Source: Mayamaea pseudoterrestris (lineage: Eukaryota > Bacillariophyta > Bacillariophyceae > Sellaphorales > Sellaphoraceae). From it: a stretch of DNA of 64,000 bases. The stretch is taken from the NCBI GenBank assembly GCA_027923505.1, contig BROI01000031.1:62001-126000 (forward strand), in the 5' to 3' direction. The position numbers and the translations under genes were made by a program. Within the stretch, counting starts at the first letter, position 1. The number at the start of each line of letters is the position of its first letter. Positions 57,530-64,000 of this stretch are shown here, in pieces. The notes beneath the pieces are model-generated. The model was not told where the DNA came from. It did no database searches and saw only the letters and a list, made by a program, of their open reading frames with translations.

Positions 57530-58381
57530 CCGATGGATGGAACGGCAGCTACTCCGGCAGCCAGTCACTTGTTTCAGATATCGGAAAATCCTGTCATGTT
57601 GAGCGAAGCGAAGAAGCAGAGATTTTTGTGACGATTGTGATGCAGTGTCTGTATCTGAGTCAGCGAGCGCGACCGGATATTCGCACAGCGATTTCTTTCT
57701 TGAGCACGAGGCTGCAGCAGCCTGACGAAGACGACTATAAGAAGGCTGCAAGAGTGATTAAATATTTACGCGGAAGCGTGGACATGGTGTTGACGCTGAA
57801 GGCGGACCAGTCCGGGATAGTCCAGTGGTGGGTGGATGCGTCGTACGCGGTGCACCCAGACATGAAGGGTCACACTGGTGGAACAATGACACTTGGCCAA
57901 GGATCAGTGTACAGTACGTCGGCTAAACAGAAGTTGGTAACAAGAAGCTCGACGAGCGAAGTTGTGGGAGTTCATGATGTACTCGCGGTTGCTGTGGACA
58001 GGATATTTTCTGAAGGCGCAAGGTTTCGGGGTCAAAGACACGAAATTGTATCAAGACAATATGAGTTCAATGCTGTTGGAAAAGAATGGCAGAAGCTCAA
58101 GTACAAAGCGCACGCGACACATGAATGTTCGGTACTTCTTTGTGAAAGATCGCGTGGCAGCTGGTGAAGTCAACATTGAGCATTGTCCGACCGGAGACAT
58201 GGTCGCGGATTTCTTCACGAAACCATTGCAGGGAGCCCAGTTTGGCAAGCTCCGCAACCTGGTTATGAATCTGGCCTCGAGCAGTAAGTACTACTCGGCC
58301 CAAAGGAGTGTGTTGAGCATGGATGAGAACCCAAACCGAAGCGGCAGCGGTGACGTCACGAAGACGGTCACATTTAAGTAA
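57530..58381 (+). mobile_element. 3' fragment of a different Copia family (RT end and RNase H)
   Basis: LSQRARPDIRTAISFLSTRL (end of RT), WWVDASYAVHPDMKGHTGGT (RNase H start) and HCPTGDMVADFFTKPLQGAQ (RNase H end) are diagnostic of Copia, and close to the CoDi type seen in diatoms. It is not the same family as the LTR-bearing copies. No LTR is recognised downstream. It is truncated, with about one or two breaks, and abuts the truncated end of the inverted Copia. Confidence 0.8.
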
Positions 58382-58995
58382 GCGCGGTAAGCGGCAACCG
58401 AAGGAGTGGATCGAGGACGATCACTTCTTGGAGAAAATAAGTAAAGTGGTTTTATTGACTCTGTTCTGCTTAATCATTAGTGTCGCTTCAAGGGCGCGCA
58501 AGATATATTCTAGATCCAACAAGCGGCAAGATTGTGGCGGCTTGATCGAGTCACGGATCTTTCGTCGAGTCACGGATAAAGCGCGCGCCCGCGCCAGCAA
58601 ATCGCAGCGGTTATGAATGCGACATGTCTTATGTTTCGTCGTCAAGCATCACAATGGCGGCAATCTGCACGAGTAGCGAGCACTTAACAAGTAGTATACT
58701 GCCCTATATGCCTATTCATTCTTCACTTGTTGCATTGTATCTTTTTTGTTTCTGTACGCATCAAGTCTCGACGAGCCTGCTTGCTCATTCGAGCTCGACG
58801 ACTACCGTAGCAAGCAAGCTCATCTTTGAATCCGACGACCAGTCCTTGATTGGATTTGCGACGCCAAACCAGTCTCTTCCTATTAGTCATAAACTTGGTG
58901 AGGGCTATTAATATACAAAAGACTATTTTACAAAAGGTAACTTTGGAGCATCTCGTCGGCTCACACAAAATATAGCAATTCTCTTAAAGCAATCA
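58382..58995. other. Spacer between Copia fragment and CEMIP-like gene
   Basis: It contains the 3' flank of the minus-strand gene downstream. An open frame at 58624-58911 has Ser/Thr-rich, low-information sequence and no supporting context. Nothing else is seen. Confidence 0.4.
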
Positions 58996-61900
58996 TCACG
59001 TCGTCGTTGTTCCATCGGCAAAGACGCACTGGGAAGGATTCGACAGACTGCAACATGAATCATAGGCAATCTGCCTGTACCCCGACGGACAAACGTTTGG
59101 ATCGTAGTCGGCAACGGCGTTACTGCAAAAGGCGCCACTGGCACCGCCGCATTGAGTTGCTTGGATGCGAAACGATGCGTAGCCAAAGTTGACGAGTTTC
59201 ACGTTGGCGCGATCGAAGCGAGGAACGGCGTAGTTGATATTGTCGCGCGTCAGCGTGTTCCACGACGGCACGCCCAGCCAGTTTGGATCTCCCGTCCAGG
59301 TGCGAGTGACGAAGAGACGCAGCGTCAAGACGCCGTTCGAGTCAACGTGGTATGTATTGCCGTCACCGTTGCGGACCAGGTCGACCGAGTTGACAGCCGT
59401 CATGACTTCGCGGCAGGAGATGGAGCCGTCGCGAGGTTTGCACCAGCTCTCGGCGTTGGCTGTCACTGTGAATACTGTGCCGACTGGATAGGCGATGCTC
59501 AACAACAGCATGTTGTTCGGAGCAACTTCAATCTCTGTCATATTCAAGTCGCGAGGGGCTCCGCCGTTTAGTTTCAAGACCCAGCCGTAGCCTCCGACCA
59601 TGCCAGTTGTATCCGGATTGGCCGTGACGGGCATGCCTGGACCAGCGCCCGACTGAGAGGGACTAAACTTGTATCCCAAATGGCGAAGGTATCCTTGGAT
59701 GGGACACGGTCCAGGATCGCCATTGAAGCAGTAGTCAACGTCAGTCCCTGCATGCAACGCTTCGTCCCACGAGAAACGAACACTGGCCAAGCCTCGATCC
59801 GGCCCATTGTTCTTTTTGATAAAGCTGACTGGACCTTGCTCGTCAAACACGACATCATCATCAACACCCCACCAATCCTTGACACTGTCAAGCCCCGAAG
59901 CAATGAACGCTGGTTCGTTCAAGCCCGACGCTGATCCATCAACGTCAATCCAGTTTTGGCAGCGACCGCTGACCGTGTCATGATCATCGACCGTGTATCG
60001 AAAGCGCCGACCGCAGTCGGTGAACGTGAGCCCCTTGGTGGCCTGCATCACTTCTGGAATGTTGCTATCGGAATGAGTGACAAAGCCAAACGTGGTGGAT
60101 GTGTCGCTGCAACCCTTGGCAATGTCGGAGCTATCGCCGCAGCCACGAGTGGGCGAAGTGTCATATTGGTCGTAGTCGGCGGAGCGATATCCACAATTCT
60201 CAAAGACGGCGTTGGAAATGATGTGACTCTGGGTGGTGTCGTACCAGTTGAAGCCGCTCCCCTCCAAGTTACCTGCGGAACCTGGCGATGGAATGCCTAG
60301 ATCTTGGCCAGTGCGGCATGCTGCGTAAAAGTTGTCGAGCCAGAAACCCTTGGAAAGTGCTTCAATCGCTAGCCGCTGGTCATGCGCTTCAAAGCCTTTG
60401 ACGTTTAGCATGCCGCTCCATGAGTTGAGGCCGACGCCAGCAGTGAGAAAAGTCTTGGTGTTTGTAAGGTTGATTGGTCGATCGTTTTCTTCCCTGCATT
60501 TGCAGCTGCCCCCGACGCAGTCGTTGTAAATGGCGCAAGGCATGCGAGCGCCACGGCCAAAGTCGACACGGCCTGCGGAATAGCGCAGATTGCCATCAGA
60601 TTTGTAGTAAAAGGTACCGCCCAAGTAAAAACCTGCGGCATGCTTCCACCAGAAGCCAGTCGAATGGGCCGTGTTGCCGTCAATGGTTAGTCCGTTGGCG
60701 CTTCCGGGACGCAGCATGACCTTTTTGTGCAGACCGAGCGGCGTGTCAAGTACCGGAAATGCGAATCCAGCCCAGCCACCCGAAGCTGCGTTGCCGATAA
60801 TGTTGTTGTGCACGTTGGGTATGTAAAAGCCAGATGCTGCCACGTCTGCTGGGTTTGTCAGCTCTACACCGACTGCTGCCGTCTGATCATAGTCACTGGT
60901 GCGTTGACTAGGACCCGTCGGAAGGTCCGGACCAATGGTGTGAATGTGCGCTGCGAGGTTGAAGGAAATTGTATTGTCCTCTTCCACGCCATCTTCCAAG
61001 TAATAACAATATCCGGTGACATCAAAAGCTACATTCTCGGAGACAGTCGCCTTGTTGGTGCCATGTACTGAAATGCAGCGATAAAAGGATCGCTGGATGG
61101 AAGAGTCGCGAAAATAGCAGGACGGGCAGTCGCCGAGCAAATGGAAATGCATTGGATAACGGCCCAGAACGTTGGTTTGTCCCATGCGATACAATTGAAT
61201 GCCTTCAACTTGCGCAGTGCCGGTGCCAGTCACCATGACATGCCCACCGTAACCAGTTTGTTGCCGACCCATGCATGGCGCAGTCATGTTGTAGTAAAAG
61301 CTCCACGGGTCGTAGCCGCTTGTACGGCAGGTGAGTGGGTCCAAGTCGGTCGGCTCAGAGTCGGTCGAAGCACCTTGAATCTTTATGGTTCGCGTAATCA
61401 AGCCAGCTTCGACTTGGTAATACCGATTGGCGGTATGCTTGTATTGGACTGGCCGCTGCAGATATACCACTGCACCAACACCAGTCGGAGGGGTTGTTGC
61501 AAGTCGATCAACCGTCACAATTTCATTCTGATGGTAGGAGCGAGAGTCGTAAATGATACTCGTTGTCAGAATTACCTTTTGATTTCGCTCCCAGTTGACG
61601 GGCCGCTGCAACAGCAAAACGCTTTCGCCCGGTTGAATCGTCTTGGCGAGACGCGACCAGGTGGAGTAGTAGCGCTTGCCATGCAAACTGAGCGTGCCAG
61701 TCACGTAAATGCCTTTAACGGAAGGACTCGGCACTACCTGGACTGCGTTGGATGGTCGCTTGCCCCAAAGCGTAATTGTTACTGGCGTTTCAATCCGACA
61801 GGTTTCGCTTCCAATCGTAAGCTTGCCCTTGACGGTCATGCCCTTGACCATTAAGGAAATTCCGTTGGTATTCTCTCCAATAATCAATTCACTCGAGGCA

Positions 61901-62451
61901 GGAACCGTAATAATACCTAGTTTCTCCACCACCTTTTGCAACACGACGACCTTGGTGTTGATTGGCAGTGTCACGTACGCCCCTGCCTTGGGGATGGTTG
62001 CGTTTGGCCAAATGCTGGCGTCATGCCAACTCTTCAATCCAGTCTGCAAGTGCGGGCAATTGGTGCGCGCCGCGTTTTGCACGAGCCGTGGTGTCGGTGG
62101 ATCGGGCAGTGAAACAACCTTAGAGTTACTCGTTGTCGTAATATAAGGACCTGGCGGAATGGGTGGCAGCAACGCGCGAGCTTGGCCAACAATATCAGCA
62201 GTAGTATCAATACTCGCTTGACACTTGCGTCGACATTGGTCGCGACAAATCTGCCGGAGGCGTTTACCGGAACGCAAGTCAAAAAGTGAGCAAAGCTGCC
62301 TGGGATTTTGTTGGACTTTGCGGCAGCGGAGAGACTGCTTCGTCGAGTCGACTTGAATGAGGACACGCTGGTTTGGACTATTGCCGCATGCTTGCGTTGA
62401 GTGTAAGATGATTGATAAACAAATGAGGATGAGTGCATGCTGGTGTGTCAT
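58996..62451 (-). CDS. Secreted G8 / parallel beta-helix protein (CEMIP/TMEM2-like)
   Basis: A single uninterrupted frame of 1151 codons starts with a signal peptide (MTHQHALILICLSIILHSTQ). A Cys-rich segment (residues 40-80) is followed by a G8 domain (about 140-265: SWHDASIWPNATIPKAGAYV, then SELIIGENTNG, then VKGKLTIGSE). A long beta-helix region contains GRYPMHFHLLGD (about residue 435), a hallmark of the CEMIP/PKHD1L1 group, and AAHIHTIGPD. A C-terminal Cys-containing domain ends VCPSGYRQIAYDSCCSLSN. Animal relatives bind or degrade hyaluronan; in an alga the ligand would be another extracellular polysaccharide, which I infer and cannot see. No transmembrane segment is visible, so it is probably secreted. 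It has no introns and shares a 646-base divergent promoter region with the SPX-VTC gene. Confidence 0.85.
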   Translation of the reverse strand: MTHQHALILICLSIILHSTQACGNSPNQRVLIQVDSTKQSLRCRKVQQNPRQLCSLFDLRSGKRLRQICRDQCRRKCQASIDTTADIVGQARALLPPIPPGPYITTTSNSKVVSLPDPPTPRLVQNAARTNCPHLQTGLKSWHDASIWPNATIPKAGAYVTLPINTKVVVLQKVVEKLGIITVPASSELIIGENTNGISLMVKGMTVKGKLTIGSETCRIETPVTITLWGKRPSNAVQVVPSPSVKGIYVTGTLSLHGKRYYSTWSRLAKTIQPGESVLLLQRPVNWERNQKVILTTSIIYDSRSYHQNEIVTVDRLATTPPTGVGAVVYLQRPVQYKHTANRYYQVEAGLITRTIKIQGASTDSEPTDLDPLTCRTSGYDPWSFYYNMTAPCMGRQQTGYGGHVMVTGTGTAQVEGIQLYRMGQTNVLGRYPMHFHLLGDCPSCYFRDSSIQRSFYRCISVHGTNKATVSENVAFDVTGYCYYLEDGVEEDNTISFNLAAHIHTIGPDLPTGPSQRTSDYDQTAAVGVELTNPADVAASGFYIPNVHNNIIGNAASGGWAGFAFPVLDTPLGLHKKVMLRPGSANGLTIDGNTAHSTGFWWKHAAGFYLGGTFYYKSDGNLRYSAGRVDFGRGARMPCAIYNDCVGGSCKCREENDRPINLTNTKTFLTAGVGLNSWSGMLNVKGFEAHDQRLAIEALSKGFWLDNFYAACRTGQDLGIPSPGSAGNLEGSGFNWYDTTQSHIISNAVFENCGYRSADYDQYDTSPTRGCGDSSDIAKGCSDTSTTFGFVTHSDSNIPEVMQATKGLTFTDCGRRFRYTVDDHDTVSGRCQNWIDVDGSASGLNEPAFIASGLDSVKDWWGVDDDVVFDEQGPVSFIKKNNGPDRGLASVRFSWDEALHAGTDVDYCFNGDPGPCPIQGYLRHLGYKFSPSQSGAGPGMPVTANPDTTGMVGGYGWVLKLNGGAPRDLNMTEIEVAPNNMLLLSIAYPVGTVFTVTANAESWCKPRDGSISCREVMTAVNSVDLVRNGDGNTYHVDSNGVLTLRLFVTRTWTGDPNWLGVPSWNTLTRDNINYAVPRFDRANVKLVNFGYASFRIQATQCGGASGAFCSNAVADYDPNVCPSGYRQIAYDSCCSLSNPSQCVFADGTTTT

Positions 62452-63097
62452 TCTGGCCTTGTCGTGTCGGTCGCGGTGAAATGATGGTGGAAGCGTGAGA
62501 TGCTTGTATGGCGTGAACGTTGATCACAGCGGGCTGTCGCTTCGCATGAATTGCGTTTGTGGTTGAATGACAGCAGCAACAGAATAATGCTAAATTGAAT
62601 GACTTGCCGCAAGCGGTCCCGCAATGTTTCTGGGCCTGACCAATTCCGCGCGGTTTGTGAGTCGAACGTCTACCCCAATAATCCTGAAGTAGGCTTTGCG
62701 TGATCGTAGAATGTCTTATGCCTTCAACAGCGAGTGGGATTATGCTGGTTGTTGTTCGCCGCAATTTTACTATCTTGGGTCATTGTCGTGAGTAAAATTG
62801 GTTTTGGGAAAACAGCCATGGCTCACGGGAAGCGTCTTGGGCCGCATTCGTGAATACTATAGCAGTCACGTATCGTATCGTACCGGTATGAATAAGGTTA
62901 GTTAGCTAATGATAACTCGATCTCTAACTATCTCGTTCGAAATAAGATTCGGCGAGATTCGACCGCGCTGGCGCGCGCTTGCGCAGGTGCGGAGGCAGCG
63001 CACCACGAGAATCTTGGACGAGCTGTTCTGTGGCAGCAGCTTCCTTTGCAAATTGAAACAGTAGCAGCAGTAGATTCTTTTGCGACACTCTTTTTAG
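62452..63097. promoter_or_regulatory. Divergent intergenic region between CEMIP-like and SPX-VTC genes
   Basis: The two genes point away from each other, so both promoters must lie in these 646 bases. A direct repeat (CGTATCGTATCGTACCGGTA, near 62870) and an AT-rich patch (GGTTAGTTAGCTAATGATAA, near 62897) are the only notable words. No TATA box is clear. Confidence 0.4.
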
Positions 63098-64000
63098 ATG
63101 AAGTACGGAGAACATTTAAAGGCGAACATTGCGCCCGAGTATGGACCGGATGTTTACTTGCAGTATGAGACGCTCGATCAAACCATTTCGCAACTGGCAA
63201 AGGTCAAGCCGTCGAGGTATGTTTCTTTGATGTGATAAAATTTTTGCATGGAACGAGTGAATGATATTGATGTCTCAATTCATTTCCCTCCCTATTTCTT
63301 CATCATCATCCAGCGCCATTGAGAACAATCGCGTCGTGAGCATGACGGCGCCTCCGCAAACCAACGCGCAGGGCCTCGACACGTCGCACGTGGACGTGAC
63401 GGAGGAACACTTTCTGCGCCTCTTGGAGTCGGAAATGATCAAGGTGGAAACGTTTACCTTGGAAAAGGTCACGGAGCTGCGCAACAAGATTTCCGAAACG
63501 GAACTCAAGATCAACGACGCCAAGCGATTCCAGCCGGCGCAAGTGTTGGTGGCGGCGGATGAAATTGCCAATGACTTTTTGCGGCTCGAAATGTATGTCA
63601 ATATTAATTTCATGGGCTTTCACAAGATTTTGAAAAAGCACGACAAGAACCTTCCCAACTTGGCCTGCAAGGCTTTTTACGTGAATCGTTTGCACGCGCA
63701 AGCCTGGGTGCGCGGCGACTACTCGGACATTGTCGTGCGGCTGTCCAACATTTACGCCACCTGCCGCGAGGATCACGTGGCGCAGGAAGCCGACCAGGCG
63801 ACGCAGTCCTTTAGCCGCAGCACGAGCAAGTATTGGGTCAAGACGGAGGATGTTTCGCGCGTCAAGTACGCCGTGCTAAGGCACTTGCCAGTCTTTTTGC
63901 AAAAGACGTCGACGGGGGAGTCGGATAGTCAGTTTACGAATAGTGTTTATGTTGATAATGATCAGTTGGAGTTGTATCATGGGCGATTGGAAAAGTTGCC
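63098..64000 (+). CDS. VTC4: SPX-VTC polyphosphate polymerase subunit, VTC4-type (3' end outside window)
   Basis: Exon 1 is 63098-63216 (MKYGEHLKANIAPEYGPDVY). A GT-AG intron occupies 63217-63313 and exon 2 runs from 63314 to the window edge; splicing keeps the frame. Residues 1 to about 180 are an SPX domain, the inositol-pyrophosphate sensor of phosphate status (EEHFLRLLESEMIKVETFTL, then VNINFMGFHKILKKHDKN with its Lys-rich surface). The start of the VTC tunnel domain follows (STSKYWVKTEDVSRVKYAVL, then YVDNDQLELYHGRLEKLP). This matches yeast Vtc4/Vtc2, which make polyphosphate from ATP at the vacuole membrane. The catalytic Arg residues and membrane segments lie beyond the window, so VTC4 versus a regulatory VTC2/3-type subunit cannot be decided. 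Confidence 0.85.

Noticed and set aside
58624-58911. 95-codon Ser/Thr-rich plus-strand frame
   Set aside because: It has no domain, no splice context and no homologue in the window; a chance frame is likelier.
59152-62146. Plus-strand frames opposite the CEMIP-like gene
   Set aside because: The minus frame is 1151 codons long with a signal peptide and recognisable domains; the plus frames are short and unrelated to any family.

Overview
Organism: this is nuclear DNA of a eukaryote, most likely a diatom or a close stramenopile relative. The support is indirect: short GT-AG introns (about 60-100 bases), a secreted Pro-Thr repeat protein of a kind common in diatoms, a Copia element with a chromodomain-like module ahead of its reverse transcriptase as in diatom CoDi elements, an SPX-VTC polyphosphate polymerase, and a G8/beta-helix (CEMIP-like) secreted protein. 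No RNA gene, database hit or taxonomic marker was available, so the placement is an inference. Layout: (1) 1-3210, minus strand, a secreted PT-repeat protein running off the left edge. (2) 4.2-6.45 kb, plus, a divergent protein-kinase-like gene with introns. (3) 7.2-9.9 kb, remnants and a tyrosine-recombinase ORF. (4) 10.0-18.2 kb, a satellite of about 47 copies of a 172-bp unit. (5) 18.2-24.55 kb, a LINE with ORF1, an AP endonuclease and a reverse transcriptase, abutting directly (6) a Copia element, 24.56-30.235 kb, with a 3' LTR but no 5' LTR. (7) 30.2-49 kb, a mosaic of older Copia fragments in both orientations and a small intron-containing coiled-coil gene. A block of about 3 kb is present twice (37.2-39.8 and 45.2-48.3 kb), with a third partial inverted copy near 31 kb. 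Between the copies lie a 39-bp direct repeat pair around a tRNA-like hairpin, a tandem array of intron-exon units (41.3-42.6 kb) and a Gln/Asn-repeat ORF. (8) 49.7-52.85 kb, a second kinase-like gene, paralogous to the one at 4.2 kb. (9) 54.0-57.5 kb, minus, a second copy of the 24.6-kb Copia with an almost identical LTR, then the tail of another Copia family. (10) 59.0-64.0 kb, gene-rich again: a CEMIP-like secreted protein (minus) and a divergently transcribed SPX-VTC gene (plus) running off the right edge. How it works together: two ordinary gene-bearing ends flank a repeat-rich island. No operon or pathway links the genes. The satellite with its cap of retroelements could be pericentromeric or centromeric, but sequence alone cannot prove it. 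The most unusual signals are the paired kinase-like genes, the intron-exon tandem array whose exons step by 13 bases, the transposon-derived tail on the Gln/Asn protein, and the LINE/Copia junction.
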